Made by a program: the position numbers and the translations under genes. Below, piece by piece: positions 19,842 to 30,074 of a DNA stretch of 64,000 nt. Position 1 is the stretch's first letter; each line of letters starts with the position of its first letter. Source of the stretch: Pandoraea terrigena (GTDB lineage: Bacteria > Pseudomonadota > Gammaproteobacteria > Burkholderiales > Burkholderiaceae). The stretch is taken from assembly GCF_902459705.1 (NCBI RefSeq), contig NZ_CABPRU010000002.1, positions 310,001-374,000 of the forward strand. The letters run 5' to 3'. The notes beneath the pieces were generated by a model. That model had not been told where the DNA came from, did not search any database, and was given only the letters and a program-made list of their open reading frames with translations.

Positions 19842-22800
19842 ATGACCGACCGTAAGCCGCCCGCCTCGTCCACCGGCAACCGGTCCTGGTTCTCGTCACT
19901 GCCGCGTGGCTTGCGACTGGGCCTGGAATGGCTGCTGGCGCTCGTCGTCATCGCCTATTTCGGACTTGGCGCCGTCGTTCTTACCGCTCGGTACGTCATC
20001 CTGCCACGGGTATCGGACTACCGTCCGCAGATCGAAGCCGCCGCCTCACGCGCCATCGGCCTGCCCGTCACCATCGGCCGCATCGATGCCGTCTGGCACG
20101 GCTGGCACCCCTACCTGACGCTCGAAGACGTTCGCATTACACGCCCGGCCCCCACCGGTCGCGCGCCCTCGCTCACGTCACACACGACACGCCCGACGCG
20201 TGCGACGAGCCCCGCACCGAATCCGCTGGACACGCCACCCGGCGCACCGCCGCCCGCCGAACCCAGCCTGACGCTCCAGCGTCTCGACGCGGTGCTCTCG
20301 TGGACCAGCCTGATCCACCTCGACGTGCGCCTGTCGAATCTCACGTTATCCGAGCCGGATCTCACCATCGAGCGCCTCGCCGACGGCGCGATCCTCGTCG
20401 CGGGCATGCCGGTGACCGGCAGCGGCGGCGCGACCGACTCGACCGCCGCCGACTGGCTCATGCGTCAGTCGCGCGTTGTGATTCGCAACGGCACCTTGCG
20501 CTGGCGCGATGCCACGCGCAACGCGCCCGATGTCGTCATCACGCAGGTCAACGCCATGCTGCGCAATCGCGGCTTTGACCATCGCTTCGGCATGCAGGCA
20601 AATCCGCCGACGGGCGTCGTGGCACCGCTCGACATTCGGGCGCGGTTCACCCATCCCTTGTTTGCACGCCCCGGCGAAGCCAAGCGGTGGCGCGGTCAGA
20701 TCTACGGTGACATCGGCACGCTCGACCTCACCGAACTGGCCCGCTACGTCGACTTGCCGGGCAAGGACTCGCGCGGTCGCGTCGCCGCGCGGGCGTGGGT
20801 CGACTTCGATGGCGGCGCGATCACCGGCGCGACGCTGCGCGCCGCGGGGGCGAACACGTCGGTGCAATTGGCAGACGATTTGCCACCGCTCACCTTCGAC
20901 GCCACGCAGGGCCGCATCGACGTGACCCGCGCGGGGCCGCAGGCCGACGCCGGCTGGCAACTGCGCGCCCGCGATCTGACGCTACGGGCCGCGGGCCGCC
21001 CGGCGCTCGACGTGCCCGATTTGCATGCCACCTACTCGCCGGGCACGGCCGAGCACGGGCTTCACGTCGCGTTCGCGGGCCAGCGCTTCGACATTGGCGC
21101 CGCAATGGCGCTGGTGCCGTCGTTGCCGCTCGATCCACAAACGCGCCAAGCACTCGCGAGCTTCCAGCCGCGCGGCCGCCTGGCCAATTTCGACATGAGC
21201 TACCAGGCGCCGAAGCCCCACGGCCCGGGCAACTGGCGCGACCTGCCGGGGATGCGACAACTGCCGCCGGAACACGAACGCTACCGGGTGGTCGCCGACT
21301 TCGACGATCTCGGCATTGACAGTGCACCGAGCCCGCATCCGCCTGCGGATCCGGGGTCGCCCAATGCCGGGCGTCCCGGGTTCGCTCACCTGAGCGGGCA
21401 CATCGACGCCGATCAGTCGCGAGGCAGCCTGACGCTCGATGCAAAACACGCCGCGCTCGACTTCCCCGGCCGCTTCGACCAGCCGCGCATCGACCTCGAC
21501 ACGCTCACCGCCCGCACCTCGTGGCGCGTCTCGCACTCGGTGACCCAGCGCGACGCCCCGGCGAACGTGCAGGTACGCGTCGACGCCCTGCATCTGCAGA
21601 ACGCCGAGCTGACGGGCGATGTGAGCGGCACGTGGCGTAACGGCGGCAAAGGCAACGGCATCGTCGACCTGAAGGGCAACATCGTGCGCGCGAACGCCAG
21701 TGCGGTGCCGCGCTACCTGCCGACCGACATCGGCGCGAGCGTTCGCGATTACCTGCAGCGTGCGCTGCTCGCGGGCACGGTGCAGAACGCGCCGTTCGCG
21801 GTGCAGGGCGATCTCGACGACTTCCCTTACGGCAAGGGCGGCGGCAAGTTCCGCATCGACATTCCGCTCGTGGACGTCACCTTCAACCCGTCGCCGCTGC
21901 GCCCCGGTCACACCGAGGTCTGGCCGGCCTTCGAGAAGGTGCGCGGCAATTTGCGCTTCGACGCGGACAAGCTGCACATTGCCATCGACACCGGCACGGT
22001 CTTCGGCGTGACGCTCACGCAGGTGGTGGGCGACATCAACGACATCGGCCAGGACAATGCCGTGCTCACGCTCAAGGGCGACGCCCGCGGCCCGGCGGCG
22101 GACTTCGTGAAGTACCTGAACGGCAGCCCGGTGGGACATTGGATCGGCGACTTTACCGACGAGACACGGGCGAGCGGCACCACGCAGCTCGCCATGCAGT
22201 TGTCGATGCCGCTCGATCACACCGATCGATCGAAGGTCACGGGGCGCGCGCGCTTCCTGCGCAACGACATCACGTTGCTGAGCGGTCTGCCGACCTTCGG
22301 CGCGGTGGACGGGGAACTGGCATTCACCGAGCGCGGCATCTCGCTCGACAATCTGCGCGGTACGTTCCTGGGCGGCGACGTGCGGGCCTCGGGCGGCAGT
22401 CGCGACGGCGGCACTATCGCGCTGAACATCGCCGGCACCTTGACCGCGCAAGGGCTGCGCGACAATCAAGAGAGCGCGTCGCTGGCGCAACTGGCCAAGC
22501 GCATGACGGGCAGTACCCCCTACACGGCGACGGTCACGGTGCGTCAGGGCATGACCGAGATGGCCGTGCAATCCACGCTCACCGGGCTGGCCGTGAACCT
22601 GCCCGCGCCGCTCGGCAAGCGGGCGGAGACCTCGCTGCCCGCGCGCTTCACGCTGCGCCCGCTGGCAAACCCGGGCGGCCGCCGCATCGACACACTCGAC
22701 TTCGCCATCGGCAGCGTTCAGGGCAATTACGTGCAGCAGCGTAGCGCGGGGAACGGCGCGCGCGTCGAGGTGCTGCGCGGCGGCATCGGCATCGACCAGC

Positions 22801-24206
22801 CCGTGCCCGCACCGCGCGAGGGTGTGCAGGCGGCAGCCCAGTTCGAGACGCTCGACGTTGACGCCTGGCGCGGCGTTATCGCGGCGCTCAGTAGCGACGC
22901 CAGGACCACCAGCGCGCAAGGTGCGCAGGGCACTGAGGGCACCGCGCCCGTCGCGGCGGCGTCAGCCACGACGGCCACGACGGCGCGCGACGAATTTGGC
23001 GCGCTTACGCCATACCTGCCGACGCGTCTCGCCCTGCATGCCAAGCAGGTGCGCCTGATGTCGCGCCAGTGGCCGGAACTGGTGCTGGGCGCGCAGCGCA
23101 ACGATCGCGACTGGCAGGTCAGCCTGGCTTCCGATCTCGTCTCCGGCTTCGCCGAGTGGCATGCGCCCGATGCAAAGAACCCGTCGGGCACCCTGCGCGC
23201 ACGGCTCGCGAAGCTGGTGATCCCGCGCGAAGACCAGGGCAACGATGTGCTCACGCAAGTCCTCGATGAACCGAGCGACGAATTCCCGGCCATCGACGTC
23301 GTCGCCAACGATTTCGTCCTGCGTGACAAGCCGCTGGGCCGGCTGGAATTGAATGCGCACAACGATGTCGAGGACGGCGTGCCCGTGTGGCAGCTCACCC
23401 AACTGTCGCTCACCAACAGTGCTGCCACGCTCAACGTCAAGGGCAACTGGCGCACCTCGCGTCGCCGCGCGGGCGCCGCGGGAGGGGACGTCGTGCCGCG
23501 CCGTACCATGCTCGACTTCCATCTCGACGTGAAGGATGCCGGTGGCCTGCTCGATCGCCTGGGTCTGCCCAAGACGCTCAAGGACGGCTCGGGCACGGTC
23601 TCGGGCCGTTTCGGCTGGCAAGGTGGTCCCGATGCGATCGATTACCCGACGCTCGGCGGGCGCGTCGCGATCGACCTCAAGCGCGGCCAGATCCTGAAGG
23701 CCGACCCGGGACTGGCCAAGCTGCTGGGCATTTTGTCGGTGCAGACGCTGGCCAAGATCCTGACGTTCGACTTCAACAGCCTGATCGGCAGCGGGCTGCC
23801 CTTCGACAGCATCGACGGGAACGCCACGATGCAAGGCGGTGTCGCCAATACCACCGATCTGACGATCAACGCCAACGTGGCGACGATCAAGATCGACGGG
23901 CATACGGATCTCGCGCGCGAGACGCAGAACCTGAACGTACTGGTGCTGCCAAAGATCAATGCAGCGTCGGCGTCGCTGGCGTGGGCCATTGTCAACCCGG
24001 CACTGGGCATCGGCTCGTTTTTCGCGCAACTGGCGCTGGGCGAACAGCTCTCGCGAACGCTCTCGACGACCTATCATGTGAGCGGCTCCTGGGACAATCC
24101 CGTCATCGAACAGGTCGACGGCAATAAGAGTAAGATCGATGCATCCCCGGAAACCCGGCCCGGCGCGCAAAACAACGCTCAGCCGCGCGGCTTGCCCGGC
24201 AACTGA
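19842..24206 (+). CDS. yhdP: YhdP family AsmA-like envelope protein
   Basis: A 1454-residue protein with one N-terminal transmembrane segment (LLALVVIAYFGLGAVVLTARYVIL, about residues 28-52) and a very long periplasmic part. The AsmA-like/DUF3971 character shows in IGLPVTIGRIDAVWHGWHPYL near the start and in the C-terminal TDLTINANVATIKIDGHTDLARETQNL. YhdP-type proteins are implicated in lipid transport between inner and outer membranes. Length (about 1300-1450) fits. It lies upstream of a nitrilase relic and tldD on the same strand. Confidence 0.93.
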   Translation: MTDRKPPASSTGNRSWFSSLPRGLRLGLEWLLALVVIAYFGLGAVVLTARYVILPRVSDYRPQIEAAASRAIGLPVTIGRIDAVWHGWHPYLTLEDVRITRPAPTGRAPSLTSHTTRPTRATSPAPNPLDTPPGAPPPAEPSLTLQRLDAVLSWTSLIHLDVRLSNLTLSEPDLTIERLADGAILVAGMPVTGSGGATDSTAADWLMRQSRVVIRNGTLRWRDATRNAPDVVITQVNAMLRNRGFDHRFGMQANPPTGVVAPLDIRARFTHPLFARPGEAKRWRGQIYGDIGTLDLTELARYVDLPGKDSRGRVAARAWVDFDGGAITGATLRAAGANTSVQLADDLPPLTFDATQGRIDVTRAGPQADAGWQLRARDLTLRAAGRPALDVPDLHATYSPGTAEHGLHVAFAGQRFDIGAAMALVPSLPLDPQTRQALASFQPRGRLANFDMSYQAPKPHGPGNWRDLPGMRQLPPEHERYRVVADFDDLGIDSAPSPHPPADPGSPNAGRPGFAHLSGHIDADQSRGSLTLDAKHAALDFPGRFDQPRIDLDTLTARTSWRVSHSVTQRDAPANVQVRVDALHLQNAELTGDVSGTWRNGGKGNGIVDLKGNIVRANASAVPRYLPTDIGASVRDYLQRALLAGTVQNAPFAVQGDLDDFPYGKGGGKFRIDIPLVDVTFNPSPLRPGHTEVWPAFEKVRGNLRFDADKLHIAIDTGTVFGVTLTQVVGDINDIGQDNAVLTLKGDARGPAADFVKYLNGSPVGHWIGDFTDETRASGTTQLAMQLSMPLDHTDRSKVTGRARFLRNDITLLSGLPTFGAVDGELAFTERGISLDNLRGTFLGGDVRASGGSRDGGTIALNIAGTLTAQGLRDNQESASLAQLAKRMTGSTPYTATVTVRQGMTEMAVQSTLTGLAVNLPAPLGKRAETSLPARFTLRPLANPGGRRIDTLDFAIGSVQGNYVQQRSAGNGARVEVLRGGIGIDQPVPAPREGVQAAAQFETLDVDAWRGVIAALSSDARTTSAQGAQGTEGTAPVAAASATTATTARDEFGALTPYLPTRLALHAKQVRLMSRQWPELVLGAQRNDRDWQVSLASDLVSGFAEWHAPDAKNPSGTLRARLAKLVIPREDQGNDVLTQVLDEPSDEFPAIDVVANDFVLRDKPLGRLELNAHNDVEDGVPVWQLTQLSLTNSAATLNVKGNWRTSRRRAGAAGGDVVPRRTMLDFHLDVKDAGGLLDRLGLPKTLKDGSGTVSGRFGWQGGPDAIDYPTLGGRVAIDLKRGQILKADPGLAKLLGILSVQTLAKILTFDFNSLIGSGLPFDSIDGNATMQGGVANTTDLTINANVATIKIDGHTDLARETQNLNVLVLPKINAASASLAWAIVNPALGIGSFFAQLALGEQLSRTLSTTYHVSGSWDNPVIEQVDGNKSKIDASPETRPGAQNNAQPRGLPGN

Positions 24207-24362
24207 TGGCCTATCCGATACGCCTGACGCGTTCGATATGTCCGACGTGCTCGACGTACCCGACATGCCCGATATACGGTTCCGCCCCGAATCCGCCCAT
24301 GACATGATGCGTCCCGACACGCCGCCCACCGCCAAGCCCGCCACGACGCCGGCAATGCCGTA

Positions 24363-24587
24363 CGGACGTTTGACGCGTCCCTTGCTGGGACCCTCGATGG
24401 CCGCATGGGCTTGTCGAGCGGCGACGACCTGCGTTTCCCCGAGTTGCCTCGTGCCATGGGTGACGGTACGCTCGACGTCGTACCCGCCGCCCACCGCGAC
24501 CCGAAGGGCCGCGCGCACCGAGGTCGGCTGCCGCACCCGCGAGCCATTGGGACGCCGAGCCATGTGCCGGCGCGCGCACGGGGCGGC
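24363..24587 (+). pseudogene. Remnant of a carbon-nitrogen hydrolase (nitrilase superfamily) gene
   Basis: In the same frame as yhdP, this stretch reads DLRFPEL, VVPAA, GRAH, RAI and ARGG with the spacing of the core of bacterial Nit-type amidohydrolases, whose usual active-site sequence is GLSVCYDLRFPELYR. Here it is GLSSGDDLRFPELPR: the catalytic Cys is Gly (codon 24420-24422). The N-terminal Glu and Lys regions are not recognisable upstream, where in-frame stops occur at 24225 and 24300, and the C-terminus is missing. An intact nitrilase-family gene is commonly found at this place, between yhdP and tldD, in related bacteria. Identification is by eye. Confidence 0.7.
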
Positions 24588-24660
24588 ATTGCATGCTGCA
24601 GGGTTGATTTCACCGCTTCCGCCCTCATCTTCCGAATACCTTTTCCTGGCCTGACACCGC

Positions 24661-26121
<1,461 letters not shown>

Positions 26122-26342
26122 CGCGGATTCGCACGGTCAAGCACAACATAATCAAGGCCTACGGCGCGTGCCATGTCACGCGCCGGATGGCGCACCGCAA
26201 AAATGCGTCAAGCATAGCAAAGCGCCCGGCTCAAATCGGGTGATTCCGCGATTTTTCTTTAAAGCGCGATTATTTGACGCAATTAGCGACAGTGAAATAC
26301 GCAAACTCCGCATGTTTCCGGGCCATGTAGCGGCTATCGCGG

Positions 26343-26371
26343 TTGCGGCGTCATTCGATTAGGCGTATAAA
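26343..26371 (+). promoter_or_regulatory. Sigma-70-type promoter for the aroG leader transcript
   Basis: TTGCGG (26343-26348), a 17-bp spacer and TATAAA (26366-26371). It would start transcription near 26378, about 45 bp before the leader-peptide ATG. The 220 bp between tldD and this promoter contain no gene that I can support. Confidence 0.6.
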
Positions 26372-26423
26372 GTGGTTCCTGTGCACGGCAAATGCGTGCA
26401 ATGCAATGTTGAAGACCTCGCTC

Positions 26424-26504
26424 ATGACCGCCCATCCGTTCTACTTTTATTTTTTTGCGATTCTCGCACCGCTGGCGGAAGGAGAGGGGCAGTTGCAGCA
26501 GTAA
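26424..26504 (+). CDS. Phe/Tyr-rich leader peptide of the aroG attenuator
   Basis: A 26-residue ORF from ATG 26424 to TAA 26502-26504. Codons 6-11 are TTC TAC TTT TAT TTT TTT, giving FYFYFF, six aromatic codons in a row. Just downstream are mutually exclusive pairing segments and an intrinsic terminator, then aroG. This is the layout of amino-acid attenuators such as enterobacterial pheL, whose leader is also Phe-rich. Ribosome stalling at these codons when charged tRNA-Phe or tRNA-Tyr is scarce would favour aroG transcription. No strong SD is visible. Too short for usual gene finders. Confidence 0.8.
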   Translation: MTAHPFYFYFFAILAPLAEGEGQLQQ

Positions 26505-26555
26505 GCACCGAAACGAATCCTGAAAAACCGCCAGCAAGCCTGGCGGTTTTTTTTT
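26471..26555 (+). terminator. Attenuator: antiterminator segment and intrinsic terminator before aroG
   Basis: The terminator is a perfect 12-bp stem (26523-26534 with 26540-26551) around loop CAAGC, ending in a run of nine T (26547-26555). Its left arm contains CCGCCAGC (26528-26535), which can instead pair with GCTGGCGG (26471-26478) inside the leader ORF. That segment can in turn pair with CCGCC at 26428-26432, near the leader start. The four alternately pairing segments (1:2, 2:3, 3:4) are the classical attenuation arrangement. Confidence 0.85.
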
Positions 26556-26607
26556 GACCCGAATCCCGAGAAACGAACCGCAGCTCGAACTGCGCAGGAG
26601 AAATGCC

Positions 26608-27681
26608 ATGCCTCCCCACAACACCGATGATGTCCGTATTCGCGAGCTCAAGGAACTGACGCCGCCGGCGCATCTGATTCGCGAGTCCCCCTGCTCGGAC
26701 AAGAGCGCGGACCTCATCCATCGCTCGCGCAGCGCCATTCACCGCGTGCTGCACGGCATGGAAGACCGTCTCGTCGTCATCATCGGCCCGTGCTCGATCC
26801 ACGATCCGAAAGCCGCGATGGAATACGCGGCGCGCCTGGTCGAACAGCGTGAACGCCTGAAGGGCGAACTTGAGATCGTGATGCGCGTGTACTTCGAGAA
26901 GCCGCGCACGACGGTGGGCTGGAAGGGGCTGATCAACGACCCGCACATGGACAACAGCTTCAAGATCAACGACGGCCTGCGTCTCGCGCGCGAGTTGCTC
27001 GCGCAGATCAATGAACTGGGCCTGCCCGCCGGCACCGAGTACCTCGACATGATCAGCCCGCAGTACATCGCCGATCTCGTGTCGTGGGGCGCCATCGGCG
27101 CGCGTACCACCGAATCGCAGGTGCACCGCGAACTGGCGTCGGGCCTGTCGTGCCCGGTCGGTTTCAAGAACGGCACCGACGGCAACGTGAAGATCGCCGT
27201 CGATGCCATCAAGGCCGCGTCGCAGCCGCACCATTTCCTGTCGGTGACGAAGGGCGGCCATTCGGCGATCGTGTCGACCGCGGGTAACGAGGACTGCCAT
27301 CTGATCCTGCGTGGCGGCAAAACGCCAAACTACGACGCCGCCAGCGTGCAGACCGCCTGCGACGACATCGCCAGGTCGGGCCTGGCCGCGCGCGTGATGA
27401 TCGACGCATCGCACGCGAACAGCCAGAAGAAGCATGAGAACCAGATCCCGGTCTGCGAGGACATCGCCCGCCAGATCGCCGCCGGCGACGACCGCATCAT
27501 CGGCGTGATGGTTGAGTCGAACCTCGTGGCCGGACGTCAGGATCACGTGCCAGGCAAGCCCCTGACCTACGGCCAGAGCATCACCGATGCCTGCATCGAC
27601 TGGGAAGACAGTCTGAAAGTGCTCGATACGCTGGCCGAGGCCGTGCGGGCACGCCGTCTGGTGCACGGCGCGGGCAATTGA
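26608..27681 (+). CDS. aroG: 3-deoxy-7-phosphoheptulonate (DAHP) synthase, class I
   Basis: A 357-residue AroG/AroF/AroH-type enzyme for the first shikimate-pathway step, condensing PEP and erythrose 4-phosphate. Family motifs visible are VVIIGPCSIHDPKAAMEYA, VYFEKPRTTVGWKGLINDP, GARTTESQVHRELASGLSCPVGFKNGTDG, and C-terminal DASHANSQKKHENQ with metal ligands. The start is ATG 26608 with AGGAG at 26596-26600; an upstream TTG lies inside the terminator T-run and is rejected. It is controlled by the upstream leader and attenuator. Which aromatic amino acid inhibits it cannot be read by eye. Confidence 0.97.
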   Translation: MPPHNTDDVRIRELKELTPPAHLIRESPCSDKSADLIHRSRSAIHRVLHGMEDRLVVIIGPCSIHDPKAAMEYAARLVEQRERLKGELEIVMRVYFEKPRTTVGWKGLINDPHMDNSFKINDGLRLARELLAQINELGLPAGTEYLDMISPQYIADLVSWGAIGARTTESQVHRELASGLSCPVGFKNGTDGNVKIAVDAIKAASQPHHFLSVTKGGHSAIVSTAGNEDCHLILRGGKTPNYDAASVQTACDDIARSGLAARVMIDASHANSQKKHENQIPVCEDIARQIAAGDDRIIGVMVESNLVAGRQDHVPGKPLTYGQSITDACIDWEDSLKVLDTLAEAVRARRLVHGAGN

Positions 27682-27751
27682 GGGAGCGGGCGGCCGCTGG
27701 TCGCCCGATGTCCCTGCCCGAGCGCAAGGACCGAGGGGCGCAGTCGCTCGA

Positions 27752-28312
27752 TTACGCGCCGCCGTCGGTCCGGTCGCGCCGCCACAGCACGTCGGTGCCG
27801 CCGCCGGCCCGATTGAGCACCCTGGCGAGCACGAACATCAGGTCGGACAGGCGATTGACATACTGACGCGGCGCGGGGGCCACCGTTTCCTCGGCGCCAA
27901 GCGCCACCATGGCGCGTTCCGCACGACGGGCAACGGTCCGGACCACATGCGCCAGGGCCGCCGCGCGCGTACCGCCCGGCAGGATAAACTCCTTGAGCGG
28001 CGGCAGATCGGCGTTGTAACGGGCCAGCCAGCCGTCGAGCCTCGCCACCTGGGCGTCGCCGATCAGCGCGTGACGCGGCGTGCTCAGTTCCCCCCCGAGG
28101 TCGAACAGATCGTGCTGAATGTCGAGAAGTACGGCGCGCACGTCCGGTGGCAGCGCTTCGCACAACAACACCCCGATGTGCGAATTGGTCTCGTCGATCT
28201 CGCCGATGGCGACGATTCGCAGGCTGAACTTGTCGACGCGCGAGCCGTCCCCAAGGCCGGTCTTGCCTCCATCGCCCGTACGCGTGACGATCTTGCTCAA
28301 ACGATTCCCCAT
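27752..28312 (-). CDS. Cob(I)alamin adenosyltransferase, PduO type
   Basis: A 186-residue ATP:cob(I)alamin adenosyltransferase that makes adenosylcobalamin. Near the start is TRTGDGGKTGLGDGSR, the ATP-binding segment of PduO-type enzymes; EIDETNSHIGV, FILPGGT and ARRAERAMVAL follow, with QYVNRLSDLMFVLAR (cobalamin-contacting helix) near the C-terminus. The ATG at 28312 is chosen because the family starts at that point; the longer frame adds 32 atypical residues. It is convergent with aroG and diverges from the FAD oxidase gene. Confidence 0.95.
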   Translation of the reverse strand: MGNRLSKIVTRTGDGGKTGLGDGSRVDKFSLRIVAIGEIDETNSHIGVLLCEALPPDVRAVLLDIQHDLFDLGGELSTPRHALIGDAQVARLDGWLARYNADLPPLKEFILPGGTRAAALAHVVRTVARRAERAMVALGAEETVAPAPRQYVNRLSDLMFVLARVLNRAGGGTDVLWRRDRTDGGA

Positions 28313-28645
28313 CTTTCTGATTCCTGCCCCTCGCGGCATCGCTTGCCCGCCAGCCCGCAATTCGGCCGCGGACCGACTTGCCTGCGTTGATTGAAATGGA
28401 CCGCACACGCCCCGAATGCCTGCTTTTCAGGCAATTCCGATGGCGCGCGGTTGCGTCAAGTCCGTATGATATGACGCAAAGGGTGGGGAAAAACGCCGCC
28501 ACAGCGTAAAATCCCCGCTCATAAGACGTCAGGGCCTGCACCCCGGAATATTGTCGTTCCAGGCCATGCCCGAGACCTCGCCCCCGATTTGGAGCCTGCC
28601 ATCGCCTATCGGCGCTGGCCGCCCGGAGACCTGAAGGAGATCACC
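28313..28645. other. Divergent intergenic region, adenosyltransferase/FAD oxidase
   Basis: This 333-bp region holds a perfect inverted repeat TTGCGTCA (28451-28458) and TGACGCAA (28472-28479), 13 bp apart. Its spacer contains TATGAT (28465-28470), a possible -10 box. I see no gene here. Confidence 0.6.
28451..28479. promoter_or_regulatory. Inverted-repeat operator candidate
   Basis: TTGCGTCA and TGACGCAA are exact reverse complements with centres 21 bp apart, two helical turns, as expected for a dimeric regulator. The -10-like TATGAT between them would be covered by a bound protein. The regulator is unknown; lactate/glycolate-responsive GntR-type proteins are one possibility by analogy. Confidence 0.5.
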
Positions 28646-30067
28646 GTGAATCACCCCCATCTGCCGTTCGCCGCCAAGCGTGCGTTTCCCGAGGCGCTGC
28701 TCACCGAGTTGCAAGCGCTTCTGGGCGAGCGCGTGAGCACCCAGACGGCGCTGCGCGAACATCACGGCCGGGACGAGTCTCCGTTCGACCCCATGCTGCC
28801 GGACGCCGTCGCCTTCGCGCATAGCACCGACGAGGTCTCGCAGATCGTCAAGCTGTGCGCCAAATACAACGTCCCCATCATTCCGTACGGCGCGGGCTCG
28901 TCGCTCGAAGGCCACCTGCTCGCGGTCGAGGGCGGCCTGTCGCTCGACCTCTCGGAGATGAACCAGGTTGTCTCGATCAACGCCGAAGACCTGACGGTCA
29001 CCACCCAGCCGGGTATCTCGCGCAAGGCGCTCAACGAAGCGCTGCGCGACACGGGCCTGTTCTTCCCGATCGACCCGGGCGCCGACGCCAGCATTGGCGG
29101 CATGTGCGCCACGCGCGCGTCGGGCACCAATGCCGTGCGCTACGGCACGATGCGCGAGAACGTGCTGGCGTTGACCGTCGTGCTCGCGGACGGCCGCGTC
29201 ATCCACACCGGCACACGTGCCCGCAAGTCCTCCGCGGGCTACGACCTGACGCGCCTGTTCGTCGGCAGCGAAGGCACGCTGGGCATCATTACCGAAGCGA
29301 CGGTGCGGTTGTATCCGCAGCCCGAGGCCGTGTCGGCCGCAGTCTGTGCGTTCCCCAGCATGACCGATGCCGTGAACTGCGTCATCCAGACGATTCAGTT
29401 GGGGGTGCCGGTCGCACGCGTCGAGTTCGTCGATGCCCTGGCCGTGCGCGCCATCAACAAGCATTCGAAGATGACGTTGCCCGAAACGCAAACGCTGTTC
29501 TTCGAATTTCACGGCAGCGATGCCGGGGTGAAGGAGCAGGCGGAAACCGTCGAGGAACTGGCCAAGGAAAACGGCGGGACCGGCTTCGAATGGGCCACTC
29601 GCACCGAAGACCGCAACCGTCTGTGGAGCGCGCGGCATAGCGCGTACTTTGCCATGCTGCAACTCCGGCCGGGTTGCCGCGCGGTCACCACGGACGTCTG
29701 CGTGCCGATTTCGCGCTTGGCCGAGTGCGTGGGTGAGACCGAGCAAGACCTGCGGGCGTCGAGCCTGCCCTGCCCGATCGTGGGTCACGTGGGCGATGGC
29801 AATTTCCACGTGGCGATCCTGATCGATCCGGACAAGCCCGAAGAGATCGAGGAGGCCGAGCGGCTCAACCAGCGTATTGTCGAGCGCGCGATTCGCATGG
29901 GCGGCACATGCACCGGCGAGCATGGCGTGGGTCTGCACAAGATGGGCTTCCTCGTCACCGAACACGGGGAAGGCGCTATCGACGTCATGCGTGCGATCAA
30001 GATGTCGCTCGATCCGCACAATCTGCTCAATCCGGGCAAGATTTTCCAGTTGCACCCGGCGAGCTGA
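28646..30067 (+). CDS. FAD-linked oxidase, D-lactate dehydrogenase/glycolate oxidase type
   Basis: A 473-residue flavoprotein of the VAO/PCMH family. The N-terminal FAD-binding part has VPIIPYGAGSSLEGHLLAVEGG and GADASIGGMCATRASGTNAVRYG. The C-terminal FAD-oxidase domain has GHVGDGNFHVAILIDPD and GTCTGEHGVGLHK with metal/flavin-contacting histidines. It most resembles cytochrome-linked D-lactate dehydrogenases. The GTG at 28646 is chosen because GAAGGAG lies 6 bp before it. It precedes glcD by 7 bp, so both are in one operon. Confidence 0.88.
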   Translation: MNHPHLPFAAKRAFPEALLTELQALLGERVSTQTALREHHGRDESPFDPMLPDAVAFAHSTDEVSQIVKLCAKYNVPIIPYGAGSSLEGHLLAVEGGLSLDLSEMNQVVSINAEDLTVTTQPGISRKALNEALRDTGLFFPIDPGADASIGGMCATRASGTNAVRYGTMRENVLALTVVLADGRVIHTGTRARKSSAGYDLTRLFVGSEGTLGIITEATVRLYPQPEAVSAAVCAFPSMTDAVNCVIQTIQLGVPVARVEFVDALAVRAINKHSKMTLPETQTLFFEFHGSDAGVKEQAETVEELAKENGGTGFEWATRTEDRNRLWSARHSAYFAMLQLRPGCRAVTTDVCVPISRLAECVGETEQDLRASSLPCPIVGHVGDGNFHVAILIDPDKPEEIEEAERLNQRIVERAIRMGGTCTGEHGVGLHKMGFLVTEHGEGAIDVMRAIKMSLDPHNLLNPGKIFQLHPAS

Positions 30068-30074
30068 ACGCCGC

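Noticed and set aside
20982-22919. 645-codon minus-strand frame inside yhdP
   Set aside because: Antisense to a clear YhdP coding region with continuous homology-like features.
24139-24654. 171-codon plus frame after yhdP
   Set aside because: Runs in a frame other than the nitrilase relic, starts inside yhdP, has Pro/Ala/Arg-rich composition and no RBS.
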